Assembly: GCA_037176705.1 (NCBI GenBank)
Contig: CM073886.1
Coordinates: forward strand, 91,609,501 to 91,673,500
Source of the DNA: Molossus alvarezi
Lineage: Eukaryota; Chordata; Mammalia; Chiroptera; Molossidae
DNA: 64,000 bases
Direction of reading: 5' to 3'
In this document: piece after piece, positions 1-13,430 of the stretch
How positions within the stretch are numbered: position 1 is the stretch's first letter
Layout of the letters: every line of letters starts with the position of its first letter
The notes under the pieces: model-generated
What the model was told of the DNA's origin: nothing
Seen by the model: the letters and a program-made list of their open reading frames with translations, nothing else
Databases searched by the model: none
Translations under genes and position numbers: made by a program

Positions 1-115
1 GTATGGGTTCTTCTTCCCTAAAGATCAAGATATCACTTATAGTTGCAAATGGTTTAGATGTATTCATTCACCCAATGACTGTCTAAAGTCCCTGATGAAT
101 CTGAATCCAGGAGAT

Positions 116-157
116 GGTGTGTGTGTATGTGTTGTGTGTGTGTGTGTGTGTGTGTAT
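116..157. repeat. (TG)n microsatellite
   Basis: TG dinucleotides with two interruptions, abutting the tail of the first Ves SINE. Confidence 0.93.
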
Positions 158-369
158 TTAATTTTTTTCCTTAATTGATGTTAGAGAGAGGTAGGGAGAG
201 GGAGAGAGAGACAGAAACATTGATGAGAGAGAACATCGACTGGCCACCTCCTGCATGCCCCCACTGGGGATTGGGCCCACAACCTGGGCATGTGTCCTGA
301 CTGGGAATCGAACTGGCGACCTCTTCGTGCATGGGTTGATGTTCAACCACTGAGCTACACCGGCCAGTC
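156..369 (-). mobile_element. Ves SINE
   Basis: Reverse-oriented copy with the tRNA-like head at the right end (CCACTGAGCTACACCGGCCAG) and a GA-rich middle. A short direct repeat, CAGGAGA, flanks the element together with its adjoining TG tract. Confidence 0.85.
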
Positions 370-947
370 AGGAGACAATGTATATTAATGGCTGGAGAAT
401 AACTTGGGAATTAAAGCTTTCTTCACTATTATTCTGAACATTTTCTTAGGCATTTTGTTTTGTACAACATGCTTGAAGCTTGTTATACATTATAATTAGC
501 CAAGTCTATTATGGTATACGATACCAAACTAAATATAAAAAGAATGGGCAATCTTAAGAGATTGTGCTATACTCTTACTATGGCTTGCTTTATGACTGTG
601 TCATCCTAAAACCAGTTTTATTTCCTAAGTCCATTTATACATTCATTTTCCTCCAGCTCAAACTCTCTGAAATGCTTTTTGTAACATAACACATCACAAA
701 AAGCATGCTGCAAAATGCCAGAGGTTTTCCAGTTTTCCCAAGGCATAACATATTTTATTGCTATTTAAACAAAAGAAGAAATAAAGTCAACAATTACCAT
801 TGGAGAATCCATACAATACCAGAAACAAGGCATGGATGTGATCCTGTCAATCTCAGGAGAAGGGGTCAGTAGGTAAAACCCCAATTCCACAATTTTCATC
901 CATCTTGTCATCAGGTCCTACTTATCATCGTTCTGACACTGTTTCTT

Positions 948-1176
948 TCTTTTTTAAAAAAATTTTTTCACTTTATTGATTTTAGAGAGAGAGGAAGTAA
1001 GAGAGAGAGAGAGAGAAACATCGATGAGAGAGAACATCAAGTGGTTGCTTCCTGCATGCCTCCCACTGGGGGTTGGGACCACAACCTGGGCATGTGTCCT
1101 GACCGGGAATCGAACCGGTGACCAATCGAATTGGTGCATAGGTCGATGCTCAACCACTGAGCCACATTGGCCAAAC
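948..1176 (-). mobile_element. Ves SINE with perfect 15-bp target duplication
   Basis: Reverse copy. CTGACACTGTTTCTT occurs at 933-947 and again at 1177-1191, a clean target-site duplication. Confidence 0.93.
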
Positions 1177-1331
1177 CTGACACTGTTTCTTAAATAGCAA
1201 CTTCCTAGAGAGTAAAGGTGGACTTCAAAAATTTTAACTCTCTAAAGGTCTCAACTCTATTTAAGCTTAAAAGTGAGTACCCTTCATAATTCTTCTTTTC
1301 CAAACTCTTATATAACTGAATAGGACTTTTA

Positions 1332-1614
1332 TTTTTTATTTATTTATTTATTTATTTTAAAAAGTTGAGTGCTTTTATTTTTTGTTTTATCCTTACCCAA
1401 GGACATTTTTGCATTTATCTTCAGATAGAGCGGGAGGAAGAGAGAGAGAGAAACATCGATGTGAGAGAGACACATCGACTGGTTGCCACTCACACGGCCC
1501 CAACAGGGACCGGGGACAAATTGCAACCGAGGTATGTGCCCTTAGTGGGAACTGAACCCGGGACTCTGGTCTGTGGGCCATCGCTCTAACCACTGAGAAA
1601 AACTGGCCAGGGCT
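1332..1614 (-). mobile_element. Ves SINE with target duplication
   Basis: Reverse copy of the longer subtype (CCAACAGGGACCGGGGACAA). Flanked by TGAATAGGACTTTTA at 1317-1331 and TGAATGGGACTTTTA at 1615-1629, one mismatch. Confidence 0.93.
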
Positions 1615-2089
1615 TGAATGGGACTTTTAAATATCTTCCATTCATTAAAGGTAAAGTGATGGAATCCAAATTCCTAGTTTTCAGGCATGGACTGCCCAAC
1701 TATTCAATTTTACCTCTGAGGATAATATTAGTGTAAGCATTAAGAATAAGTGAAGGTCCAGAAAGAGAGGATTCACCACTAATAGTAAAGGCACAATTAA
1801 TATAAAAATAATTTTAACTTGAATAATAAAACTATTTATCAGATGCTTACTGTATGCAAGGTACTGTCCTAAAATTAAAATATATTATCACAATAACTGT
1901 AGGAGGTGGGCACTATTAGCTGCAATTTATAGACAGTGACTCGAAGCCCAGAGACAGTAAGTCACCTGCAAGGGAGAAGCAGGACTCAACAGAACTGATC
2001 TGATTCCAAAGCCCAGGGTCTGGGCTGGCACCAGGCTAAGCTGCTTACCCTCCTAGATTTCTAACCATGTAAGGTCTAATTTAAAAAAA

Positions 2090-2375
2090 AAATGAGTGAA
2101 GGTGGTCAAAAGTTACAAACTTCCAGTTATAAAATGAATAAATCCTGGGGATATGATATGTATAACATGGTAAGTAGTTACTGCTACTGATCATAAAATT
2201 TCTTATCACAAGAAAATACATTTCTAATTATGTGTGGTGATGGATGTTAAAACTAGTACTGTGGTGATCATTTCCCAATATATACAATATATAAAATCAT
2301 TACATTGTACACCTGAAACTATTATAATGTTATGTGTCAATTATATCTTAATAAAAGAAAATCAATCCCCACACT
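2090..2375 (+). mobile_element. Ancient LINE-1 3' end
   Basis: Contains the L1M-type terminal sequence TTGTACACCTGAAACTATTA followed by TGTCAATTATATCTTAATAA and an A-rich end. Confidence 0.7.
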
Positions 2376-2394
2376 CAGTACCCTATAATAATTG

Positions 2395-3900
2395 TGTATG
2401 TCTTTTCCCTCTGACTATAAACTCCTTGAGGGTAGAAATCCAGTCTTAATTACCTTTGGATTCCCAGGACTGAGTACAGAGCATGGCACATTTGGGCATT
2501 CAGTGTTTACTCATTCATCCAGCGGATGTTTACTGAACAACTAATACATGTCAGCCCTCAGACAGGTGTTAGAGATACAACTGTGAACAAGTCCAGAGAC
2601 AGCACTGCTCTCATGTAGTTTACAGCCCAGCGGGGGAAACAGATATTAATCAAATAATCCCACTGATGAATGTTTAATTGCAGATTAAGATAAATGCTCT
2701 CAGGGACAGAGAATTAATTCATTGAAGTAAATGACAAAGGAACATGATGCAATTTGGGGGTTGCAGGAAGATTTCCAAGGAAGAGATCCTTTAGCTGACA
2801 TATGAAGGATGAACAAGATTAAAAAGGCAAAACAAAGATGGAAGAGGGAAGGGGTTCCAGATGGAGGCTGTGGAGGCTGCAAAGGCTGCAGAGGCCCCGT
2901 GGAGGAATCAGAGCTAGGGGAGCATGCGGTGAGATGATGCCAGAGTGGGAGATGGGTGCTGACCAGGCTGGATTCTCAGACCATGATAGAAGAAGGTTTC
3001 TAAGAAGGGAGATGATGTCTATGTTTTGTGGTATGGAGAACATATTGGCAGGCCAACAGGTTTCCCAGGTGAGTATTCTATGCTCAGCATTATGTGCTAG
3101 GCAATGTAAAAAAATGAGATTTATAAAGCAGGTAAATAGCTTAATGCTTCTAAAGTGATTTGACTTATATGTAGTGATTTATATAATTTTTGCTTTTCAG
3201 CCACATACCTACAACTTAATTTTTCAACAAATATTTATTAAGCCAGGTAGTGTAAGGTGTCAGGCAGTTCTAAATACGAAAGGTTTTAGGAGTAAAAAAG
3301 ACAAAACACTCTCTCCCGCAGAGCTTACCTTCTAATGGAAATGAGACAAAATACAAGTAAAAAATTTAAAAATAAGATAAGTGCAAAGTAAAAATAGGAG
3401 CTATCACGAAAATAAAATAGAAACAGGTGAGAGCAATGAGTGGTCAGAAAAGGCATTTCTGAGTAGAGAACATCTGATCAAAAACAAGAACAGCCAGCCC
3501 TGCAGAGACTGGGGGAGGAGCAGAGACAAAGGCCTGAAGGTGGGCATTTGACTAGAACTAGGAAAGAGCAAAAAGGCCAACTGAAGTGTAGTCAAAATGA
3601 AATGAGCAAGGCAGAGAATGGTGCAGGAGTGTTCAAGAACACAGGCTGGGGTCAGGGGCAGATCCCTGGGGTCTTGAGGACGTGGTAAGAAGTTTATACT
3701 TTATGTTACGGCATATTCGTTATATGGCAATGGAAAGCCATAGTACCTTTTGATACAGGGGAATAACATGACCTGATTAGCCTGGCTGCAGTAGGTGTGG
3801 GGTGGGTGGACTCTGGGCGTGGGCAAGAAAAGTAGCAGGAAGATGAACTGAGTGGGTGCAGTTGTATAGGGAGGTGACCACGATCATTTGATTATTGGTG
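2395..3900 (+). mobile_element. L2-like ancient LINE remnants
   Basis: Several L2 landmarks in order: the AACTCCTTGAGGGTAGAAAT type segment (2415-2435), TTTACTGAACAACTAATACA (2528-2550) and GGAATAACATGACCTGATTA (3760-3780). Probably more than one remnant. Confidence 0.6.
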
Positions 3901-5054
3901 AAAGATGAAGAAAAACAAATGGATTCAAGACATATTTTTTTCAACTATACTTGGTTGATAAAAACTGTCTATTTTCGTTAGATTATAGTAGTTTGCTATT
4001 TCAAGGAGACCTATGGCAAATACTTTTTCAAAAGGAAAAACTTGATCTTATTTCAACCATACTATAAATTCAGACTTTGACATACCAGGTTTGTTTAAAA
4101 GGAGAATATGTCTCTATTATTTTAATTCAGGGTTTTCCCATATCTTTTTGTAAGCACAGGGATCATAACAAGGGAACTTTACTTACTAAAAGCACTCCCA
4201 GGATAAAGACTCAAGAGAAAAGTATTTTCAGTCCATAAAACTCCTAGGACTCCACTACATTTACCAGCTTTATGGAATAGATAAAACACATTAGAGTCCC
4301 CAATCAGAGATCATTTTTACAGACTAAAAAATTGCAACCTGAATAATATTTTGATAATAAAATACTATAAACCAGGAGATTAAAATGTAATGTTACTTAT
4401 TTTTAAAACTAGAAGAGTTACCTGTGAAAATTTATATTTTTATTTTTGTGTGTGTTTAAAGAAAAAGAAATGTTAGTATTCCACTAATTTCCAGAGAATA
4501 CGACTTAATTTTTGATGGTTAAATGACAAGAGGGATATAAAATGATGTAAAAAATTCATGGAAATTGAAAGCTCAACTGATAACTTTCTCATAAAATATT
4601 CTACAGGAGACATAAACACCACCAACATATTTTAAACTCTTGGCATAAGGAAAGAACAATTTGTAGAATGGAAATGTATAGCTTCATAAACTTTTAAAGC
4701 TCAACAAGTATGCATTTCAAAGTCACCCAACTCTAATGTGCAAAAACATAATGGTTTTGCAGCAAGTCAATCTAACTTACCTATTGAGCTCTTATTTTCT
4801 ATGTGTAAACCAGGACAACAATTTTCAGAGCAAATCATTTGCTTCCAGTTTAGAGCTCATTTCTTTGCGGAAGTCAGGATTCTCCCTGTGCACATTCTCC
4901 TTCCTGTCTGCTATCCTCGATCCCTCAGAGGACCTGGGCAGGCACAGAGCTTACATGAATCAGGGTGTCTGAGGTGGGAGGAAAGAGGGTGAATGGTCCA
5001 TGGATGTGCTCAGTCAGTACTACCTCTGGGTGGGGGAGGACATTTAATAAAATG

Positions 5055-5200
5055 ATTGTCATTCATTCATTCTTATTGAATTCCTGTGTACATAGCAGTA
5101 AACAAAACCTAGAAGAACTTTTCCTTGTGTAACGTACAGTCTAGTGGGGATATAAAGACAATAAAATAAATATACATTAGGTGGTAATAAGTATCATGAA
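5055..5200 (+). mobile_element. L2 3'-end-like remnant
   Basis: CATTCATTCTTATTGAATTC, then ACAGTCTAGTGGGGATATAA, the pattern of the L2 terminal region. Confidence 0.55.
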
Positions 5201-6717
5201 GAAAAATCAACTGTAAGGAAATAGAGAATGTATGTGTGGGATAGGCAAGTCACTGAGACAAGCTTTCTCTAAAAAGTGCATTTGATTTAGAGATGTGAAT
5301 GAAGTGAGAGATTCATGTGGATATTTGAGGGTAGATCCTGTTAGGCAGAAGATTGCTTGGTGTGCTTAAGAGACAGTGAGGATACTGTGGCTGCAGCAGA
5401 TGGATGAGGGGACAGGTGATCAGTGGTGCCATCAGAAAGAGGGCAGAGTATTAGCGCAGAATGTCACAGTAAATCACAGACTAATCAATCACTGGTTAGA
5501 AGTTCTGAAGCTGCCCTGTCACCAAGTTTGTGTTGAAAAGGTAAAAGCCAATGACTGTGTATCAGGTACTTTGACATGTTAGCATATTTAACTCTAAAAT
5601 AATCCAGTTTACAAAGGAGGGACTGGAGGTTCATACTGGTGAAGGCTCTCATTGTCTCTATCACAGACACAATATGTCTTCATCAGTTGGGCATATGAGC
5701 TGCTGATCCTTGTCATTGAGTTGTTCCAGAACTGCTGGAGTAAGCAAGATTTAACAGATTTCCTTCATAGATGATTCATCCAGAGCCCTTATTATACTGG
5801 TATGTATTTTGAATGTCCAAAAATACACCTATCCTTGATCAGTTTACAGAGCATTTCCATATGTTATATCCAATGGAAACGCAGGTTAACATTTTGTGGA
5901 AAACTAACTGTGATATGCTGCTATATATTATAGTCCAATATGTATTACTGTGCTGGTGGTTAATGTGCAAGAACACAAGTATCACTTTCTATTCCAATCT
6001 ATTTGAGTCCTGAGTTCAGATAGTGAAGAGTAAAAATACATAGAGAAAATGTGTTATATCCAAAAATGTGTACACATCTATTTGGTTCCCGAGTTTAAAG
6101 AGTGAAGGACACCTGTTATGTTTTGATGGATGAGCAGCAATTTTGCAATTTTGTCTGACATTTGAAAAGGTAACATCTAAAAATATATTTTGTTATATTT
6201 AGGAAAGAACTGTAATCTCAAGGAACATTTTTATTGTATTTTTCATTTTAAATGCACATTTGCTCTCTTTGAAACAATGAATTTGCAAAGTAAGCATATT
6301 CAGATAAATATAATGCTTGTTTTTAGAATGACAGTTACTTATTTATATCTATCATAAAAAATTCATTAGCACTAGCATAGCTTTAAGAGAAAGCTAACGG
6401 TGGCATGAGGTTTCACAAAAATCTCTGATTTTAAAACGTTTCTGTCTGCAAAATGAAGCCAAATTAATAATTCAGCTTGCTCTAAATGCCAAAATCAATA
6501 CGACAGTTTCTAACTCAACTATGGAATAATACTTTAAAGACAATTACCTTGTTTTGAGATAGACACATTAAAAAATAGCAAGCTTTTTCAAAGAAAGGGC
6601 AGAGTTGACTAGCACACAGGGAAAGTGCAACATGCAGCGAAAGCAGTTCCTACCAGGAGCAAAGTGAGCTGTCTATAAATGACAAATAAGAGCGAGCGGG
6701 CACAACACGGCCTGAAG

Positions 6718-6895
6718 CAATGGTGCTCAGACCTGGAAGAGCACAGGAGTCACGGGGAACTTATTAAAATGCAGGTTCTGATTCCACAGGTAGAGTGAGG
6801 CCTAGGAGAGTGTATTGGCAACAGTTCTCAGGTTATGCTGATGGTACTTGTCAATGAACCTAACTTTGAGTAGGAAGCCCTAGAATATAGTATTT
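6718..6895 (+). mobile_element. MER5-like DNA transposon remnant
   Basis: Has GGTGCTCAGACCTGGAAGAG, TTATTAAAATGCAGGTTCTG and GTTATGCTGATGGTACTTGT, the pattern of hAT-derived MER5 elements. Confidence 0.65.
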
Positions 6896-7714
6896 ATAAA
6901 GTTCCTACACCTGGAATGCTGCTGGGAGACCTAAACCACATAAGTAAAAGTAATACTCAAATCCTTTCTTTAAAGAATATTGTTATGTTTTACCAGTGGG
7001 AAAAGCAATGGTAAGTTCTCTAAAACCAAAATCACACAAACAAAACACCCAGAAAACATCAATCACCATTATACTCCTTCAAAACATAAAAATTCTTACC
7101 ACTGTTTGAGAAAAAAAGAGCCTAATTTGAATATTAAGAACGTGAAGGTCTCTTATTGAGGAGATGTCAATCTACCGGGCTAAAAACGGGGGATGTTCCC
7201 CTAATAGACCTTTCAATATTTGAGGGGATAATGACAGGGTAGCAACTGGACAGGAACAAGGATGTAAGTTAAGCAACACACATCTACCAATTGTTACTTC
7301 TAGGAATTTATCCTGAGGAAATGACAAGACTAAAGGTGTATGTAGAAGAAGTTATATCAGACAACAACTGTGTGTTTGTTATCAAAGTGACTAAAGAAGG
7401 AGACTAGTTAAATAAATTATGGTATATCTACCAACTATACTAACCCATTTAATTTCATCCATAAAATGAAATACTAGGTGGCCAATAAAATGCTGATACA
7501 GATCTATAGTTAATGACATGGGAAACTGTTTACAGGACACTGTAAGAAAAAAGGTCTGGAGCATAGTATGCACAAAATTATCCTACTTAAATACAGGCAA
7601 GCATAGAAATAGTAGGTTATGAAGAATTTGGAAGGCCTTTTTACCTAAAATAAATACTATTTAGCTAAATAAAAGCAAATGAATAAATTAATACATCTTC
7701 CCTGAGCACAAATA

Positions 7715-7910
7715 CATTGGTTTTAGAGTCGTATCCCCCAAATTCAGACGTGGAGTAAGCTACTTAACCTCTTTGTAAATTGGTTTCCTAACCTATAAAG
7801 GAGGCATAACAACAGTATAAACTTTACAAGGGTTGTGGCAAAGGGTAATATATGCTAATTGATGTCTAGTGCTTAAAACAGAGCCTGGGCTACAGTAAGC
7901 ATGATATATG
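7715..7910 (+). mobile_element. MIR SINE remnant
   Basis: GCTACTTAACCTCTTTGTAA, CTAACCTATAAAGGAGGCAT and AACAGAGCCTGGGCTACAGT in MIR order. Confidence 0.65.
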
Positions 7911-8671
7911 AGTTGGCTATTTGTTTTTTTTGTTTTTAATGATTAAACTGCTCTCTTGCTGATGCCTGAGTTGTTATTATAATTCTGCTTTGGCACCTGA
8001 GCCCACATATTAGCTCTAGGAACTCTGGAGATAAGTAGCAGATGTAAGAATAAATCAGAGCAACAATACCCAGAAAGCAAGGCAGAGCACTGTACACAGC
8101 TGGCTACCCAGGACTTTGAACATGCAGTAGAATGACTGTTCATAAACTGCTGGTAAGAAGATAAACTGGTTTAATCTTTTTAGGATATAGTTTGGTACTA
8201 TGTATTTAACCAAGATCTGAACAATTATATTCCTAGGAATTTAGATTAAGAAAAGTATGTATCTATGATGTTCAGAACACAAAGATTTAGATTTAAGGAT
8301 GCCAGTATATATTAACCAAAATTTGGAAACAATCTAAGTTTTCAACAACAGGATATGGCTGAAAAATATTAAATATGGTCACATAGTACAATTTTTGAGA
8401 ATATTTAATGTTCTAGAATGTTAAATTTTAAAAACTTGAATACAGAACTTTTATAAAGATAAAACAAATCTTAATGTTGTTTTACAGATTTTGTATATAA
8501 GATGCATAGAAGAGTTTACAGGTAGTCACTATTTTAAATGATCAAAATGTAATATTTAAAAGAAAATTCACTCAGACAGAACAACAGTGTGCTGGTGATA
8601 GAGGAAAAGGAGGGTGGGGTAGGCAGAGGGGGATAAATGGGGACAGAAAGAGATTGCTTTGGGCAATAGGC

Positions 8672-9945
8672 GCACCATGCAATCTACCAATTTAATGTAA
8701 TCCCTATTAAAATATCAATGGCATTTTTCTCAGAACTAGAAAAAATATTCCTAAAAATTATATGGAACCACAAAAGACCGCAAATTGCCAAAGCAATCTT
8801 GAGAAAGAACAAAGTTGGAGGTATCATGCCACCTGATATCAAACTGTAATGCAAGGTCATAGTAATCAAAACAGCATGGTACTGGCATAAAAACGGACAT
8901 ATAGATGAAAGGAACAGAACAGAGAACCCAGAAATAATCCCATACCTATATAATCAGTTAATTTATAACAAAGGAGGCAAGAATACACAATGGAGTAAAG
9001 ACAATCTCTTCAATAAATAGTGTTGGGAAACTGGACATATACATGTGAATAAATGAAACTAGACCACCTTACCATATATAAGAATAAAATCAAAATGGAT
9101 AAAATACTTAAATCTAAGACCTGAAACTAAAATTCCTAGGAGAAACTTAGGCAGTAAACTCTTTGAAATCACTCTGAGTAATATTTTTTGGATATGTTTC
9201 CTCAGGCAAGGGAAATAAAAGAAAAAATAAACTAATGGGACTACATCAAACTAAAGAGCTTTTGTACAGTAAAGGAAATCATCAACAAAATAAAAAGACA
9301 ACTTACTAAATGGGAGAATATGTTCACCAATGATACAGCTGAAAAGGGGTTAATAACGAAAATACATAAAGAACTCATACAACTTAACACCAAAATAATC
9401 CAATTGAAAAATGGGCAGAGGACCTGAACAGACTTCTCTCCAAAGAGAACATACAGAAGGCCAACAGACATATGAAAAGATGCTTAACATCAGTAAAGAT
9501 CAGGGGAATGCAAATTAAACCACAATGAAATATCACCTCACACCTGTCAGAAGGGCACCTATCAATAAATCAACAAACAAGTGTTGGTAAGGTTGTAGAG
9601 AAAACCACACTGTTGGTGAATTGTAAATTGGTGCAACCACTGTAAAAACAGTGTGGAGATTCCTCCAAAAATTTTAAATAGAACCACCACATAACTCAGT
9701 AATTCAACTTCTGGGTATTTATCCAAGAAAATCCAAAACACTAAATCAAAAAAATATATACACCCCTACATTCTTCTGTGTAGCATTGATAATAGTTTCT
9801 AAGATATGGAAGCAACCTAAGTGTCCATCGATAAACAACATATGAAGAAGACGTGATACATAGGTACAGTGAAGTATTCCTCAGCCACAAAAGAGGATGA
9901 AATCCTGGCATACTCAACAACATGGATGGACCTAGAAGGTAATAC
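8672..9945 (+). mobile_element. Old LINE-1 fragment (3' half of ORF2)
   Basis: Plus-strand remnant of the ORF2 C-terminal region. It opens with the AATGTAATCCCTATTAAAAT block and passes through the TATGGAACCACAAAAGACC and AATGGGCAGAGGACCTGAA landmarks common to mammalian L1s. No long frame remains, and no 3' UTR or poly(A) follows. Antisense to RNF180. Confidence 0.85.
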
Positions 9946-11691
9946 CTTTTGCTCCATCCTGTATTTGATTGATTAGATTATCTTGGTTGTTGTTATTATA
10001 GCTAACTTTTATTCAGTTTTTGTTGTTGTTGTTGTTGTTAAATGTTTACTCTGTTCTAAGTACTTTGTATTTATCAGCTCATTAAATCCTCACAGCCCAC
10101 ATAAGGGAGACAGGTAGTTTTATCAGCAAAGAAACAAACAGATATTTTAAACACATCAAGGCCTTTAAATAACAGATGCTCGGCTATCATCTAAACACTC
10201 ACAATCTGGGCCCAGAGCCTATGCTTATTACCAGCACCTTATTCTGACTCCTGCCAACTAGAACTAAAGGTTTTCCTTTAAAATCTGAAAAGCATAAACT
10301 GAGGCCTAAGTGCATTGATATACTTGGAGGGTAACAAGCATATGGAACCATACAAAGCTAAAAATGTAAACGTGACATTTAAGTTAAATGAATAGCTAGT
10401 TGTTTAATAAATAAATTGTTAGGAAAACTAGGATGTAATAAATAAAGGACAGACTCCTCCTCCTGGGGCCCAACCCTGAGCTTGAATGAATAGCAGCCAC
10501 CTATCCAGGGAAGTTTCAGTGGTGTCTAGCACCCACACTCTGTGAGCTGATCCGACCCAATGGCAGATCCTCTGAACTGAGTACTTAGAGTGGGACCTGG
10601 CACAGAGTGCTTGGGAGATGTTAACAATCATCATCACCATTACTGCCACTTAAATACACTACTAATATTTTGGTGCATACAGCACAAAACACCAAGTACA
10701 TAAGGAGTGCTTTTGTTTATTCAGGAATGCTTCCATTTACTTTCAGTGATATTTTTGTGCAAATCAACTGAAAGAGATCAGTGAATGTTCCCCTTTGGGT
10801 CTAGTGAATTAGTGTGTTTCTACAATTTTCAAAGTCACTGGCAAAGATAAAATTTAGAATCAATGTGTCCAGATGCAAAGCTTGGAGTAGCAATTTATGC
10901 TGTTCAGTGTTACTTGGATGATGGGAAGGTTAAGAAGAGACTTAAAAGAAAACAGGTATCATCTTGTCTTTCAACATCATTTTCCAGTATTCTACACCCC
11001 TCTCAACTCCCAAAGGGCTTACTAAATTTCTTATTTTACTTTCCTTTTGACAGTAGCAGTAACTATTGAAAGCCTTTAATGCAGGAGGCATGTGTCATTT
11101 AATCACTTAAAAAGTGAGTGAGGAAGTCAACCTGCACTTTTATCTGGAAGAGACACAGACCTCGAAATTGAGTAGACTTGATCTGGAATCACAGCTTTCC
11201 ACATAGCAATAATAGAATGTTGGGTAAGTTTTTAATCTCTTTATAACCTATTTATTTCATATGCAAATGGGGAGTAAATGCAGAATACTATAAAATTGGA
11301 AATATCATTTATACAATAGGCATGAAATAAGCCTACACCACCACACCCTTTTTTATACTTCAAAGAAGTCTACTGATTTCTGTAATGCCATTTTAATATT
11401 CTTTTATCATTTAACCCTATTTAGCTTTACTTTCTAATATCATAATGGTATTGCTTCACTAAATGGGTAGACTTAAATATTTTAATAAACAACAGTATAT
11501 AAAAATACTTCATGTACTTTGACAACACATGACAATTTTTTTCACAAAGCAATTTAGCAGTATCAACAGACTTAAAATTATGCATATCCTTTGATGAATC
11601 ATTTTACTTCTAGAATTTATGCAAAGGAAATAATCCTGTATGCACACAATAACATTAAGTATAAGGATGCCATTTAAACATGCTCAACCAG

Positions 11692-11949
11692 CCCTGGCCA
11701 GTTTGGCTCAGCGGTTAGAGCGTCGGCCTGCAGTCCGGAGAGACCCGGGTTCGGTTCCCGCTAAGGGCATGTACTTCGGTTGCAGTTTGTCCCCGGCCCT
11801 GGTTGGTTGTGCGGGTGGCAGCCACTCGATGTGTCCCTTCACGTCGATGTTTCTCTCTCTCTCTCCCTTCCTCTCTCTCCCTCCCATTCTATCTGTACAA
11901 AAAATGGAAAAATATCCTCGGGTGAGGATTAAAAAATAAATAAATAAAT
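11692..11949 (+). mobile_element. Ves SINE, young full-length copy
   Basis: Forward copy with intact head, A and B box-like regions (TGGCTCAGCGGTTAGAGCG, GGTTCGGTTCCC), CT-rich middle and an AAATAAAT tail. Target duplication AAACATGCTCAACCAG (11676-11691) and AAACATGCTCAATCAG (11950-11965). Confidence 0.95.
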
Positions 11950-12102
11950 AAACATGCTCAATCAGTGCCCATCAATTAAATATATTTTAATACATATTGA
12001 TAATTCATTTTAATGCTATTCAGTTATTTAAAACATTGCAGGAGTGTATGTACTAACACGAAAAGATATCATGATATAATTATTGAGAGAAAATTGAGTT
12101 TT

Positions 12103-12295
12103 TTATATTTTCTAATTGACTTTTTGAGAGAGAGTGGCAGGGAGAGAGAGAGAAATATCAATTGGTTGCCTCCTGCATGCCCCCTACTAGGGATTGAGCC
12201 CTCAACCCTGGCATATGCCCTGACGGGTAATCAAACCAGCAACTTTTTGGTGCACAGGAGGCCACTCAGCCAACTGAACCACACCTGCCAGGGCG
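12103..12295 (-). mobile_element. Ves SINE (diverged)
   Basis: Reverse copy with TGAACCACACCTGCCAGGGC at the head and a GA-rich middle; no convincing target duplication. Confidence 0.82.
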
Positions 12296-13119
12296 AAAAA
12301 CAGTTTTAAGACACAATTTGGCTTCATTTTTTAAAAAGGAGTGACAGAAAATGTAAAAGATAAGAAACTTATAAAGATGTTAACAGCAGTTATTACCAGT
12401 GGGATCAGAGTTTATTTTCTATTTGCCTTTTTGCTTTCTATATTTTTTTTACACTAAGCCTGTATTTTTGCTGTATAAACTAAACAGTTAGCAGTTTATC
12501 AATATAAATCTAATTATAGAGAGATACATAAATGACTAGATAGATATTATATATAGATAAAAGAGACCAAGAGAGGAAAGATTTGAGTAGATTCTTCAGG
12601 CACATGGTAGGAGATGTAAACATACTGGGCTATAAGAAAAGGAAGGGAGGAGGAAGTGTCATCAGGAGAAAGGCAGAAAATGCAAATCAATGCAGAAAGT
12701 GTGATGAGGTAATCACTATAACTGACCATCTGTTAAGCCTCATGTTGCCTATTCCTGGTTAATTCTCATACATATGTGCCTGCCTATATGTCCTTTAAAC
12801 AGTTATGGCTTTAGAGTAAGTAAATGTAAAACAAAGCACACCATTCTTACAACAGGATAGGCACAATTTTCACATCTATAAAATAACATAATGACTATAT
12901 TCCAAGAATAAATTAAGACACAGAAAAGTACCTTAAGAGATGAGATTACTCAATCAAAGGTCACCATTATTATTATTTACCATGTTTTAAGCTAATCTAA
13001 ATTAATTATCATACTGGGGCACTACCTCCAGCTTGGTTGACTGGTAAAGGTCATACACTTGTCTGTAATTGGTGACCAGAAAATCAGCAAGATAGTATAA
13101 CCTTGAACTCTCTGTGGTA

Positions 13120-13430
13120 CTCTGCTTGGAATATGTTTTCTTCACTGGTTAACCCTACATACTTCAGTACAACATCACTTCTTCAGGGTCTATGTCTGGG
13201 AACCTTAAACTCCATTGCAATATGTATTCAAGCACCCCATGCTTCCCTTACTATAATATTCTTTACACTACATAGTATTTTCTGTTTAATATCTTCACTG
13301 ATAGACTGAGCTCCATTAAGGGCAGGGGACTTGCCTGTATTGCTCTCTATTGTATTCCCAGTGTTTAGCACACAACATGGCATAACACAGGTACTCAAAC
13401 ACTTCCTGGGTGAATGGATGAGAGCTATAC
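13120..13430 (+). mobile_element. L2-like remnant
   Basis: GACTGAGCTCCATTAAGGGC, then TTGTATTCCCAGTGTTTAGC and ACAGGTACTCAAACACTTCC resemble the L2 3' region. Confidence 0.6.

Noticed and set aside
2838..3158. 106-codon plus-strand frame
   Set aside because: It lies in L2-like sequence, has no recognisable domain, and its composition follows purine-rich repeat DNA.
11700..11770. Functional tRNA gene
   Set aside because: The tRNA-like sequence with A and B box-like motifs is the head of a Ves SINE; it does not complete a cloverleaf and is followed by the SINE body.
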